A stretch of 64,000 nucleotides of DNA from positions 64,734-128,733 of the forward strand of contig JAJVDF010000135.1 of NCBI GenBank assembly GCA_022410635.1, given 5' to 3'. Below are positions 1 through 11,330 of the stretch, piece after piece; position 1 is the first letter of the stretch; every line of letters begins with the position of its first letter. Source of the stretch: Tretioscincus oriximinensis (taxonomy: Eukaryota > Chordata > Lepidosauria > Squamata > Gymnophthalmidae). A program made the position numbers and the translations under genes. Below the pieces are notes generated by a model. It was given only the letters and a program-made list of their open reading frames with translations. It was not told the origin of the DNA and searched no databases.

Positions 1-77
1 ACTGCTCAAAACTATCAAGGGAACAGTTTAACGTAACAGTGTTAAACTAAGTGTTCCCTTAATTGTTTTGAGTAGTA
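1..77. mobile_element. Tc1-like foldback MITE (copy 1)
   Basis: The left arm begins ACTGCTCAAAAC and the right arm ends GTTTTGAGTAGTA. The two arms, each about 35 bases, are almost perfect reverse complements and nearly all of the element folds into one hairpin. The ends resemble the terminal inverted repeats of Tc1/mariner-type elements that start TACTGCTCAAAA and run into an AAGGGAACACTT block. A second copy lies at 41001-41078. There is no internal coding sequence, so movement would need a transposase from elsewhere. The window edge cuts off any left TA duplication. Confidence 0.75.
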
Positions 78-1645
78 TATTTCATAGGTAGCAAAGAACA
101 TTCAGAACCATATATATGTGTGTGTGTGAACTGTAGCAACAGACATAGTACAGGAAAATGATGTGAGATAGTGGGAGAGTCAAGCACACTGTTCTAATAA
201 CAACTACAAATTAAGAGATAAATCATAGAAAATATGTTTACTTCCTTTTCTTCCTCGTTATGATTCAGGTTGCTTACATTTTTTATCCCAAATCTACACA
301 TTTTTCCCTTAATATTTGCATTTTTTCATTTACAGACAAACAGTGTAAACATTGTCTCCAGTTGTAGTTACAGTTTATTCATGTAATAACAAAAAGGAAA
401 TTCCTATCTGCTGGGCAACATTCTCTGTGCATACAGCTCTCCCTTCCTGTTATCTATACTGACTCAAGCAGAAAGACAGTTTTCAGCTTTCAAAATCCTA
501 GTTATTTTCCACCCCATTAGAGAATGAAGTTCCTTTTCCTTACACTTGAGTCCTCCCTCCTCCCTCTGACTTTTACTCAAGGCAGTCCAGAGCATGAAGA
601 AAAAAGAAGAAAGCCTTTCATCCAATACTTACAGCAGAAGCAAATAAATAAAAATAAGCACGTCTTCCAGCAAAGTGAAGGGCATGAAGCATAAAAGGTG
701 AATATCCACAAACAAAGGTGTGGGATTTCAGAATTTTGATTTAAAAAAATGTATTTGATTATCAGTAAACAAAATGGCATTATTGGTCCAGAAATGTGGG
801 CTCAATTGTAATATTTTCAAGGGTATTCTGCTGTGGATCCTTTGGTGATAACTGATTCTTCACAATCCTTTGATAGCCCAAGTTCCAAACTAAACTATAT
901 ACCACAACAGAGCAAAGTCAAAATTCTGTTGAATGAAATGGCAGCCAACTGTGACGTCCAATGTCTGAGGCCATAGCTCTATTATGTGATCTAGATAGCT
1001 TTGATAAGCCATTGCATATATCCCCCTTGTGCTTGAAGTGTCTTGAGAAAGTATTGTCATCCTAGAAAGCCACTGAAGACAGTTAAAATGCAGAATGGCA
1101 TTGAGGTTGTTTTCTCAATCACTGATGCTCTGGCTGCTCCGTTGCACCTCCTAGGAGTAGAAATAATAGAAAACAATATGGACTAACATATTCTACATAT
1201 GTTCACTCTGGGTCAATAGCCATTCTGGTTCAGTGCCCAAGTCCTTTACTACATGAGAAATCTTGATCAAGGTGGCAAACACACAAGCAATGCTGCATTG
1301 TCACATTCAGCTCAAACCATCAAGATGATTTCACCTTCTTTAATAGTCAAAAGAAAATATAGGTAATACATTTGGGATCATGTAGCATTTCACACTGTTT
1401 GTTGTTTATTGCTATGGATTAAACACAAACAGTTTCTCACTGGTTTTACTTTTCCAAATGACAAAAATTGCAAATGTCAGTGACATAAAAGTTCTAAAAA
1501 AAGAAGAACATGTCAAGATTGGACATAAAACTTCTAAAAGAAAAAAANCATGAGAGTCAGGATTGCCTGCCTTAGGGGTAAGGACAGGCCTTCAAGTTGC
1601 CTCCCATGANTCTCCAGAAAAAGAAGCACAACATTTGTAGATTGA
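78..1645. other. Unassigned AT-rich intergenic stretch
   Basis: No gene, RNA or named repeat is recognised. It holds a short (TG)n run near 116-128. The 577-780 minus-strand reading frame has no recognisable motif and looks random. Confidence 0.5.
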
Positions 1646-1834
1646 ACATAAGAACATAAGAGCCATACTGGATCAGGCCACAGCCCATCTAGTCCAGCAT
1701 TCTGTCTCACACAAAGACCCACCAGATGCACCTGGGCAGTCCGAACAGAGGAAAGCAAAACATGACTCCCTGCAAATAGTATTTTAGGAGTCCTGCCTGT
1801 TGCTCCATCCCAGAGGCAACATCCAGACATCCAT

Positions 1835-4700
1835 TTATACCATTTATACCATTGGTGTCCATTAACCTGTTTAGTCCAAGCTGTTAGCTACCACTACCTC
1901 TTCAGAAAGTTAATTCCACAGGCTGATGACCCTCTGGGTGAAAAAATACTTTCCTTTATCTGTTCTCACTTTTCTACCTATAAGTTCTAAGAAGTGCCCT
2001 CTGGTCCTTGNGCTGTGTGATAGAGAAAACATTTTTTCTCTANTCAACCTGAACATCCCATGCATGATTTTGTACACTTCAATCAGATCACATCTCAAAT
2101 GTCGCCTTTCAAGGCTGAAGAGGCTAGACGTTGCAGCCTGACTTCATCATTTATCATTTCTGTTGCCCTTTTCTGCACCTTCACTAGTTCCACAATATCC
2201 CTCTTGAGATGCGGTGACCAGAATCGAACACAGTATTCCAAATGTGGCCTCACCACAGATTTATAAAGAAGCAAAACAACATTTGCTGACTTCTTTTCAA
2301 TTCCTTTACCTAATTATCCCCAACATGGAACTTTCCTTTTTTGCTGTTGCTGCACAGTGGGTTGACATTTTCATTGAATTGTCCACCAACACTCCAACAA
2401 ACTTTTCTTGCTTGGTTACAGAAAGCTTGGTTCCCATCAGATGGTAGGAGTAGCTGGGGTTCTTTGCCCCAATTTGCATGACCTTGCACTTGCTTAAATT
2501 GAAGTGCATTTGCCACTTTGATGCCCAGTCACCCAATTTCAATAGATCACTCTGGAGTGCCTTTCAATCATTTTCAGTTTTCACTACCCTGAACAGTTCA
2601 GTATCTTCACCAAACTTGGCTACTTCACTATTTACCTCAGCATCCAGATTGTTTATATATATATTGAAAAGCAAAGGTCCTAGTACAGACCCCTCCTTCT
2701 CACCTCTTTCCACTCAGAGAACTATCCATTTATTACTACCCTCTTTTTTATCTTTTATCCAGTTTCCAGTCCAGGACAAAATCTGTCCTCTTATGCCATG
2801 AGTGTGGAACTTTTTTAGAAGCCTTTGATGAGGGANTTTATCAAAAGCCTTCTGAAAATTTAGATATACATATCAACTGAATCCTCTTTATCTGCATGTT
2901 TGTTAACACTCTCAAAGAATTCTAGCAAGTTAGTAAGGCATGATTTACCTTTGCAGAAGCTATGCTGAGTTTCATTCAGCAATGCATGCTTCTCCATGTG
3001 TTTGGTAATTTTGTCCTTAATTATGGTTTCCAACACTTCACCTGGAACTGATGTTAAACTGATGGGTCTACAATTAATGGGATAGTCCCGTGATCCTTTT
3101 TTGAAGATTGGTGTTATATTAGCTACCCTCCAATCTACTGGTACTATGCCCGATCTTAAGGAAAGATTAAATATTTTGATTAGAAGTTCCGCAATTTCAC
3201 ATTTGAGTTATTTAAGAATTCTTGGGTGAATGCCATCTGGCCCTGGGGATTTATCAATTTTCAGCTTATTAAGATTAGCAAGGACCTCCACCCTTGTTAT
3301 CTCTATCCTGTTTAATTCCTGAGAAGACTAAATCTGTTGCGGGTAAATTCCCTCTCAATTTTTTGCCTCAGTTTTCACTGATAAAGACAATCTCCATGTC
3401 TTCCTTGATTATGCCCTTTTGTCCATTGCTATCTAGTGGTCCGACTGCTTTCCTGGTAGGATTCTTATTTCTGATGTATTTGAAAAAATCCTTATTATTT
3501 ATTTTAATATTCTTTGCAATGACCTCAAAAAANTTTTTCGCATCCCTGACTAAAACTTTGCCTTTGGTTTGCCACAGTTTGTGCACCCTTCTGTTCTCCT
3601 CACTCTGATAAGCCTTCCACTTTTTAAATGAGTTTCTTTTCATTCTAATGACTTCCCTTACTGCAGAGGTAAGCCATACCGATGTATTATTGGACTTTGC
3701 AGAACCCTTTCTTCTCTTGGGAATACATTTTATTTGAGCTTCCAATATTTTATTTACAAACAATTTCCACGCTTTTTGAAGGGACTGGACTTTTCTCACT
3801 TTCTCTTTTATTTTTATTTTTACCATTTTCCTCATTTTGGGAAAATTTCCTTTGTGAAACTTGAAGGTTTCTGTGTNAGAAACACTTGATAATTTTATAT
3901 CCACATTCTAGTTGAAAGTTATTGTATTTGGTCACTGTTTCCTATGGGATCAGTTACAGTTACATCTTGTCATGTTCATTACTTAGGGCTAAATCCAGGA
4001 TTCCCTTGCCCCTGGTTGGTTCTAAAACCACCTGCTCTAGGAAGCAATCAGTTAGCATGTCTAAGAATTGTATTTCTTTTTCATGAGTTGAACAAGAGTT
4101 TGCCCAATCAATGTGTGGCTAGTTGAAGTCTCCCATTATTACTACCCTTCCCTTTTTGGAAGCTTCAATGACCTCATGTTCCAAATGAGTATCACTTTCA
4201 TGTGTTTGGTTAGGAGGCCGGTAGCATACTCCCAATATTAGACATGTTTTCTGACCTGATAATATTATCCACAGTGCTTCTGTGGATGGGTCTGTTTTAA
4301 CTGGAAATTTCAGTTTGTATCATTCAATCTCTTCTTTACCATATAAGGCTACACCACCACCAGGTCTCACTTTCCTATTTTTTCTGTATAGTTTGTAACT
4401 TGGGATTACTGTATCCCATTGGTTTTCTTCTGTCCACCAGGTTTCAGTTATGCCAATAATATCGACATTATTGTCATTCACTAAGCATTCCAACTCCCTT
4501 ATTTTTGCTCAGAGGTTTCTGGCATTTGCATACAGGGATGGTCTTCTTTGGTGCAAGTTTGGCCCCGTATATTTGTGAGAAACCACAGTTTGCTCATTAC
4601 AGCTTTTTACTTGAATAGTACATCCAGGTTCCATCACCGATACTATATTATCTGCATAATTCTGTTCCTCAGCAATTGCATTTACATTTACACTATCTCG
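1835..4700 (-). pseudogene. CR1/L3 ORF2: endonuclease-reverse transcriptase, decayed
   Basis: ORF2 of CR1 elements nicks target DNA and primes reverse transcription of the element RNA there. Motifs visible on the minus strand: ITETWW (near 4440), RPGGGVALYG (near 4340), CYRPPNQ (near 4215) and GDFN (near 4125) of the endonuclease; SPGPDGIHPRI-like text (near 3240), the KPISLTS-like and SVLGP region (near 2700) and the FADD-box surroundings (near 2610) of the reverse transcriptase; then the C-terminal block around [20 protein letters not shown] and RGDLIEVYKIMHG (2060-2400). A stop follows KEEIE near 4320, a frameshift lies near 4260, GDFN is followed by a stop, and further breaks occur in the reverse transcriptase. 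Intact relatives in this window suggest that the protein ended near 1835 with a KALN/KGINxY-like terminus. Not functional. Confidence 0.88.
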
Positions 4701-4740
4701 AACTGGATGCTGCCAGCTCCTTTCGGCTTTCCCCCAGATA

Positions 4741-5634
4741 TCAGTTTAAAAGCTGCTCTGCAATCTTTTTAATATNATGCACCAGCAGCCTGGTTCCATC
4801 TTGGTTCCAGTGCAACCTGTCCCTTTTGTGCAGGTATGGCCTGTCCCAAAATGTCCCCCAGTTCCTGACAAATCTAAATCCTTCCTCACNACACCACAGC
4901 CTCATCCACGCATCGAAGCTTCTAATCTCTAGTCCTGTGCATGGTACAGGTAGCATTTCAGAAAATGCTACCTTGGAGGTCCTGGATTTCAATCTACCTA
5001 GCAACCTAAATTTGACTTCCAGGACTCCCCGCTTGGTTCTCCCAACANTGTTCGTACCAACATGTATCACAACACCTGGCTACACACCAGCACTGTCTAA
5101 CAGCCTATCTAGATGTACTGTAATGTCCGCAACATTAGCGCCCGGCAGGCAAGTTACCATGCGGTCATTACACCCATTGCACATCCTCCTCTCAATATGT
5201 CTAACAATCGAATTACCCACTGCAAGAATCCCCCCTTCCTCCACCCTTGTAGGACTGTCCTTGGTGCAAGAGGATACCAGCACATCTACTAATGAAGGGG
5301 TTCCTACTGAGGGAAGCTGTCCCTCTTCCTTGCTCTGATGTTCTCTTTGCCTCAGACCCTGATTCTCCAAGGCAGCTTGAGTGGTGTACTCCTGGGAGTG
5401 GGATGCTCCCACTGCATCCCTGGAGGTCTCGTCCGGATGCCTATTTTTGTCTCTCTGCTTCTCCAGGTCAGCTACCTTGGCTTCAAGGGAAGAAACACGT
5501 TCCCTGAGAGTCAGGAGCTCCTTGCACCGAACACCCCCCTCCATGACTGCTCACCAGTAGGTAGATTGTCATACATCTGACACTCAGTGCAAAACGGGAA
5601 GCCCTGTTCCCCCTGCTGGTTCTCTACCTTCATT
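4741..5634 (-). pseudogene. CR1/L3 ORF1: coiled coil plus SGNH-esterase-like domain, decayed
   Basis: The likely original start is the ATG at 5634-5632, followed within 20 codons by a FCTEC cysteine pair. A one-base shift near 5560 separates this N-terminus from the rest. Next comes a heptad-like stretch (RERVSSLEAKVADLEKQ, near 5500-5450), probably a coiled coil for trimer or RNP assembly. The SGNH-type esterase blocks follow: GNSIVRH (usual form GDSxxR, so the Asp is replaced by Asn), HVGTN (block III) and RDRLHWN (block V, D-x-x-H). One in-frame stop near 5084 splits the domain. Esterase domains in ORF1 of CR1-like elements are established. Their role in retrotransposition is not settled. 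Coordinates end at the LLN terminus before the ORF2 region. Confidence 0.8.
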
Positions 5635-5640
5635 CCTAAT

Positions 5641-6290
5641 ATATTTATAATTTACTTTTATTACTATTAAAATTCTCTTCTGTTTCAAGATCCTTTAGTT
5701 ATGGTTATAATCTGAGATATTTTTAGTAAAACTATTAAAATTATTTCTTTAGTATATGTTATGAAGTGAATTTTCTTTCAATATATTAAAATATTTAGGT
5801 TGGTTTTTTTTTTAAAAAAAAACCTTTCTGTTGGATATAATTAAATTTGTAATGTTTTTAAAATGAACAAAACTAGCTTTTTTTAAAGAAAAATCTTTTT
5901 CTTTTTTTTTAGTAATTTGTATAATGTTTATATCTCATACTCAATTGTAACAACAAAATATCGGAGCTCACCCCACAGTGGAGCTGTTTTTTTTTATTAT
6001 TGTTGGCTAGTATTTTAAAAATATATATAAAATCTAAATAGAATTATCTTTTAGTTGAGCTGGAAAAATTTCGGTTTGCTAAAAGTCTCCAAACTCCAAG
6101 CTCTCTCTCCTGGCAATTTTCTGCCCTTCTTCCTTGGGCTGGAAAGAGGAAGTGACTGAGTTGGTTTGCTAGCTACTCCCTCTGACTCACCAGATTGTTT
6201 TGCTGAAGCATTATTTTGGAGGGGAAATGAACTCCCTGCTCCACAGAAACAAACAGGATTTTTTTTTNAAAAAAAGAAAATTCATAACAA
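5641..6290 (-). other. Possible 5' UTR of the CR1/L3 element
   Basis: Directly upstream (minus sense) of the CR1 ORF1 lies very AT-rich sequence with homopolymers, then a more balanced stretch at 6050-6240. No other copy in the window reaches this far, so the boundary cannot be fixed by comparison. It may be part of the LINE or older flanking DNA. Confidence 0.3.
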
Positions 6291-7176
6291 TTAAAAGACT
6301 TAGGTTGAATCCACACAGCAAATTCTTACCTGGATTGGAGTGACACAGAAGCAGCTTCACCACACTGGATCTCACCTCAACTATGATCTGTGTGCTGAAA
6401 AGCTCTGAAGGTCTGGGTTGTCCTGTAGCTTGTTAATTCTGAGCCGCTTTTGAAGTCCTATCACTGTGTGGCACATGGAAGTTCAGGACTTCCACAGCTG
6501 TACTGAGAAGGTGCAAAAAGTCTCGCGAGTTAAGGGAACCCGCCAATCAGCTGAGCACGTGCGTATGACAGCAACAAGGGATTCCTGGATATTGCTCAGC
6601 AGGTAACTGCCGTCCTCTCGCACTGAACTTACCAGCAGCTCCATGCAATATCCCAGGTAAGTGTGTGTGTAGAGGTGATTGGGTATAGCCTGCAAAGCCC
6701 TGAAAATGCATGGCATAGCCTTGTGTGTGGGGAAAGCCTTAATTGGGATCTTGCTATTGTACCTTAGGACCATCATGGCATTTTTTTACCACTAATGAGA
6801 ATCACCAGATCAAAAAAATAAAGAAATGGAAAGCAGGACCAGAGTATCAAAAATTAGGACAATACCAGGACTGAAAATTGTCAAAGAAATGGTAATAGGC
6901 AGAAGTTCGTGAGAGTTATTTTTCTCCTTCAAAGAACAATCTCAAAACATTCTTCCCCTTATAGGCTTTTCTAGACATAGTAGGGTCCCTGAGTCAAGTT
7001 AGGACACTCCTGATTGGAATCTGGAAACAACAGCAGCCTGCGATGGGACGTTCTGTCTCTTTTAGGAGAATAAATAAATAGGAAAGGGGTAGGGAAGGCA
7101 CAGATTGCTAGGATAACAAGATTTTGGTTGAATTTATTAGTTTTCCTATATACAGACATTGCTCCATGATTGCTGG
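6291..7176. other. Unassigned; possible Harbinger-like MITE end at 6299
   Basis: The sequence CTTAGGTTGAATCCACACAG at 6299 resembles the left end of the TTA-flanked MITEs at 42657 and 34070. A matching right end was not found. The 6483-6776 minus reading frame has no recognisable motif. Nothing else is identified. Confidence 0.3.
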
Positions 7177-7188
7177 ATGATGATGATG

Positions 7189-7252
<64 letters not shown>
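7177..7252. repeat. (GAT)n then (TAA)n microsatellite, left flank of the R4 LINE
   Basis: A few GAT units pass into a pure ATA/TAA tract that runs into the assembly gap. With the matching (TAA)n tract at 9457-9528 it brackets the R4-type LINE. (TAA)n is the known target of Dong-type elements of the R4 clade. Confidence 0.95.
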
Positions 7253-8197
7253 NNNNNNNNNNNNNNNNNNNNNNNNNNNNNNNNNNNNNNNNNNNNNNNN
7301 NNNNNNNNNNNNNNNNNNNNNNNNNNNNNNNNNNNNNNNNNNNNNNNNNNNNNNNNNNNNNNNNNNNNNNNNNNNNNNNNNNNNNNNNNNNNNNNNNNNN
7401 NNNNNNNNNNNNNNNNNNNNNNNNNNNNNNNNNNNNNNNNNNNNNNNNNNNNNNNNNNNNNNNNNNNNNNNNNNNNNNNNNNNNNNNNNNNNNNNNNNNN
7501 NNNNNNNNNNNNNNNNNNNNNNNNNNNNNNNNNNNNNNNNNNNNNNNNNNNNNNNNNNNNNNNNNNNNNNNNNNNNNNNNNNNNNNNNNNNNNNNNNNNN
7601 NNNNNNNNNNNNNNNNNNNNNNNNNNNNNNNNNNNNNNNNNNNNNNNNNNNNNNNNNNNNNNNNNNNNNNNNNNNNNNNNNNNNNNNNNNNNNNNNNNNN
7701 NNNNNNNNNNNNNNNNNNNNNNNNNNNNNNNNNNNNNNNNNNNNNNNNNNNNNNNNNNNNNNNNNNNNNNNNNNNNNNNNNNNNNNNNNNNNNNNNNNNN
7801 NNNNNNNNNNNNNNNNNNNNNNNNNNNNNNNNNNNNNNNNNNNNNNNNNNNNNNNNNNNNNNNNNNNNNNNNNNNNNNNNNNNNNNNNNNNNNNNNNNNN
7901 NNNNNNNNNNNNNNNNNNNNNNNNNNNNNNNNNNNNNNNNNNNNNNNNNNNNNNNNNNNNNNNNNNNNNNNNNNNNNNNNNNNNNNNNNNNNNNNNNNNN
8001 NNNNNNNNNNNNNNNNNNNNNNNNNNNNNNNNNNNNNNNNNNNNNNNNNNNNNNNNNNNNNNNNNNNNNNNNNNNNNNNNNNNNNNNNNNNNNNNNNNNN
8101 NNNNNNNNNNNNNNNNNNNNNNNNNNNNNNNNNNNNNNNNNNNNNNNNNNNNNNNNNNNNNNNNNNNNNNNNNNNNNNNNNNNNNNNNNNNNNNNNN
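7253..8197. other. Assembly gap, 945 N
   Basis: Only N. It starts inside a (TAA)n tract and ends inside the R4 reverse-transcriptase frame, so the missing sequence probably holds the 5' part of that LINE. The N count may not be the true length. Confidence 0.99.
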
Positions 8198-9365
8198 TGT
8201 GGTCAGCAAAGAATATACCCAAAGGATCAGGAAAATTCTGAGAAGCAAATTGAACGGTGGGAATACAATCAAAGCCATAAACACCTGGGCCCTTCCTGTC
8301 ATCAGATACACTGCTGATATCATAAACTGGACACAAGCAGAGCTTGATAATCTGGACAGAAAAACAAGAAAACTGATGACAATTCACTACTCATTACATC
8401 CTCGTAGTGATGTAGACAGGCTATACCTGCCTCGAAAATCAGGTGGCAGGGGACTTCTGCAAGTAAAACAAACAGTTGAAGAAGAGAAGCACTCACTGGC
8501 AGAATACGTCAGCAACAGTAAAGAACCTGCACTGATTGAAGTCACGAACAGGAAAGTACTCAAAGCCCAGCAAACAAAAAATCAGTATCGGAAAACTGCA
8601 ATACAAACTCGAGAGGACAGCTGGCGCAACAAAGCCTTGCATGGACAGTTCCTTGATAAAATCGAAGGAAAAGTTGACAAAGAAAAGACCTGGCTATGGC
8701 TGAAAAATGGTTCGCTGAAGAAGGAAACAGAGGGCTTGATACTTGCTGCACAAGAANAGGCTATCAGGACAAATGCAATCAAAGCCAGAATTGAAAAATC
8801 AACTGATGACCCAAAATGCAGACTGTGCCAAGAAGCTGATGAAACGATGGACCACATCCTCAGCTGCTGCAAGAAAATTGCACAGACTACAAACAGAGGC
8901 ACAATTATGTGGCACAAATGATACACTGGAACCTTTGCCAGAACTACCATCTTCCAGTAGTAAAGAACTGGTGGGATCACAAACCAGAGAAGGTTACAGA
9001 AAACGAACATGCAAAAATACTCTGGGACTTCCGGATCCAGACTGACAAGGTTTTGGAACACAATACTCCTGACATCACAATTGTGGAAAAGAACAAAGTG
9101 TGGATCGTTGATGTTGCCATTCCTGGGGACAGTAGAATTGTAGAAAAACAGCACGATATCAAGACCTGAAAATTGAACTGCAGAGACTCTGGCACAAACC
9201 AATGAAAGTGATTCCAGTGGTAATCGGCACACTGGGGGCTGTACCCAAAGACCTGGCCCAACACTTGAAGACAATTGGCATTGACAAAATCACCATCTGT
9301 CAATTGCAAAAAGCCACTTTGCTCGGATCTGCGCGCATCATACGAAAATACATCACACAGTCCTA
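8198..9365 (+). pseudogene. R4/Dong-type ORF: RT C-terminus, CCHC knuckle and restriction-like endonuclease
   Basis: The part after the reverse-transcriptase core runs from 8198 to about 8885 in one frame (AINTWALPVIRYTADIINW, LPRKSGGRGLLQVKQ). The knuckle follows as CRLC-x8-H-x4-C near 8818-8872. A frameshift near 8885 moves the text to the frame holding NTPDITIVEKNKVWIVDVAIPG (9063-9130). There the PD and the later VD of a PD-(D/E)xK-type nuclease can be seen. A second shift near 9165 leads to the C-terminal block LGAVPKDLAQHLKTIGIDK and ends with an ARIIRKY motif near 9350. Two frameshifts and one N make it inactive as assembled. Either shift could be a sequencing error, because the text is otherwise free of stops. 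Product of an intact copy: site-specific nicking and target-primed reverse transcription. Confidence 0.85.
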
Positions 9366-9456
9366 GACGCTTGGGAAGTGTTCGACTTTGTGATATTGAG
9401 ATACGAAATCCAGCATATCTATCTCGTTTGCTGTGGTGTACTGTTGCTTTTATGTC
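8198..9456 (+). mobile_element. R4/Dong-type LINE, 3' half
   Basis: The open frame from the gap edge continues through a region with strong R4-clade character. It ends in a CCHC knuckle and a restriction-like endonuclease domain. Elements of this clade carry their endonuclease at the C-terminus, unlike CR1, L1 and L2, which carry an apurinic-type nuclease at the N-terminus. The short 3' UTR ends directly in (AAT)n without a poly-A tail. The TAA tract on both sides fits insertion into a TAA microsatellite, as known for Dong. The 5' half is in the gap. Confidence 0.88.

Positions 9457-9528
<72 letters not shown>
9457..9528. repeat. (TAA)n microsatellite, right flank of the R4 LINE
   Basis: A pure AAT repeat of 24 units directly abuts the 3' end of the R4-type element. 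It may combine the element's own 3' tail repeat and the remaining target tract. Confidence 0.97.
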
Positions 9529-10322
9529 CAGCTAAATACTGATGTTTGGTAAAACAAGCCTCCTGGTCCTCCTTGCTATTCAATGAGCATTTGGATCAAA
9601 TTTCAAACTTTTTTGAGACAAGTTTGAAATACAGGGTGGGGGGACTTCATGCAAATCTCTGGAAGGGAGACAATTCCGCTATAATTAAATCAAGTTAGAT
9701 CATTCCTATTATTAATACACGTGGCAACTTTTTTGAACTCTGAAAAATTATCTTTCAGTAAACACAGCACCCTTATTTTAGAAATTCTCTCATTTATTGC
9801 CCCCACCAAAGCAAAGTGTATATATTAATCAATTAATTATTGGTGAAGTTGTATTCAAGCACCATAACTGTTGCACCATAGCAAAAATTTCGCTATGCTG
9901 CCTGCCTGCCTGCCTGGATATTAATTAGCAATTTTTGCCTCCATGTGACCCCTTAACCTCGTACATTTGTGCTCTTGCTAAATATAATCNAGCAGTAATT
10001 TTGCTCTTTGCTATTTGGCATTATTCAGAGTGATCATTAAAATCCCTAGTCTCTTTGGAACCTGCAGATAGGAAGATTTTTTACATGAATGTTGCAATTC
10101 ACTTAATAACACTTAATGAAGTTGTCCTATAAGTAATGTCAAATGTAAACAACAAGAAAAAATATTTTTTTTGTTTATTTTCTCATATTCTTTTTGGCCA
10201 CAGATGAAAAGTCTTAACATCTTCTATATGCTTCCTCTCTTTTTAAATAATGTTATGTTCATTAACATAACATCAACACCCTTCCCTACTTTTGGGTATT
10301 GTTTTAGTATCTTATTCTGTTT
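9529..10322. other. Unassigned intergenic stretch
   Basis: No gene or named repeat recognised. It holds a short (TGCC)n run near 9899-9915. Confidence 0.5.
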
Positions 10323-10387
10323 TTAATGTTAACCACCCTGAAACCTTCAGGTAAAGGGTCGTATAGAAATTCAAATAAACAAATAAA
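10323..10387 (+). repeat. L2/MIR-type 3' tail fragment
   Basis: The block CCCTGAAACCTTCAGGTA, followed by a short unit ending in AAATAAACAAATAAA, matches in the sense direction the 3' tail of the L2 element at 31302 and of the SINE at 59021. Only the tail remains, so LINE or SINE origin cannot be told. Confidence 0.7.
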
Positions 10388-10975
10388 GGATATCCTAGGA
10401 CTTATATCCATTAATGAGAGGCTGCTTTCTATCTCAAATATTCTAGAAAAAAAATTATCCAGAGATACTTAAATCTACAGTCTTTAAAATTTAGAATATT
10501 ACTGGAGAAGTCATTAAACATGTGTTCTAGAATATCTGCTTTTTGATAGTGATCTCCCAAGCTGGGTGCTACCCTAGTTCAAATTGAACATACACTGCTT
10601 GATCAGTAACATAAGAGTTGCTTATAAATCAGAGCTTGATTTGCCTGCACAAAAATAAATTGGATCTATTTGATTGTTTTTTTTTAAAAAAAAATACAAC
10701 AACAGATTTAACTGTCTTTAATAGGCTATAAAGGTAAAGAAGAGATTTTGTGTAAGACTTCTTCAGGTGAAGTACTCAGATCTTGCCAGACAGCTAAAGG
10801 AAAACATGATCCCAGTGATCTTGAGATACTATTTTATACCTCAGGAGGAGGTGGAGGAAGTGGGAGCAAAAACTATCTTAAGNTGCATCCATCTGTCAGT
10901 CTCAAGGCTTGATAGGAGCACTCCAGAAGCAGCAATGCCAGATTGGATCACAGGCTTTCTGTACTAATGGCATTG
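10388..10975. other. Unassigned intergenic stretch
   Basis: AT-rich. No gene or named repeat recognised. Confidence 0.5.
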
Positions 10976-11330
10976 AAAAGGCCCACTTCCATGTTACTTT
11001 GGAAAGTGGGGAAATAACGTTCCAGTGGCACAGACCTTGATTGCAGTGCTCATCCACCCATATGACCCAGCATCAGGGCTTCCTCGCTGCTGGAATGAAA
11101 TCTCACTCAAAGTTGCACAAGACCTTGTTTCCAGCAGCCAATCAGGGAGGCAGTGCATGGGAGCCATGTCACTGTGATTCCAGTGTCCCGGAGGTTGTCA
11201 TGGTGCCAATGCAATCAGCACAAGAAGGCCACCTGTGTGCAAGGCAACATATACATGTGAGCGAGCCATGAGTCCGCTCTCCCTTAAAATGCACCACATA
11301 GGCACGTATGTGGACATGGCCTTAGAGGAC
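10976..11330 (+). repeat. Unnamed repeat family Y, copy 1
   Basis: Shares clear homology with the reverse complement of 56345-56590. Common blocks include CTTCCTCGCTGCTGGA (CATCCTCGCTGCTGGA in the other copy), CCAGCAGCCAATCAGGGAG and GCACCACATAGG. It ends with ATGTGGACATGGCCTTAG. There is no coding sequence. Probably a non-autonomous DNA element, perhaps hAT-like, but terminal repeats were not established. Confidence 0.6.

Larger units (their letters stand above)
1646..5640 (-). mobile_element. Near full-length CR1/L3-type LINE
   Basis: Read on the minus strand, this holds in order an ORF1 with an esterase-like domain (about 5634-4741), an ORF2 with apurinic-type endonuclease (about 4680-3900), reverse transcriptase (about 3900-2500) and C-terminal region (to about 1835), then a 3' UTR ending in an 8-bp direct repeat, TTATGTTC, at about 1670-1647. 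This order and the 8-bp tail repeat are typical of CR1-clade LINEs, and the text matches the L3-like branch found in reptiles. Several frameshifts, stops and Ns show that it is dead. Other copies in this window are 5'-truncated or internal pieces of the same family, which makes this copy the local reference. The 5' boundary is uncertain and may extend to about 6290. Confidence 0.9.

Noticed and set aside
1534..1830. Conserved protein suggested by similar frames at 1534-1830, 31080-31301 and 39044-39409
   Set aside because: These are translations of the CR1 3' UTR, which is non-coding. Their likeness comes from shared DNA descent.
6971..8387. Very long reading frames across 7253-8197 on both strands
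   Set aside because: They consist of N and of trinucleotide-repeat codons. Only the plus-strand part after 8198 is real R4 coding text.
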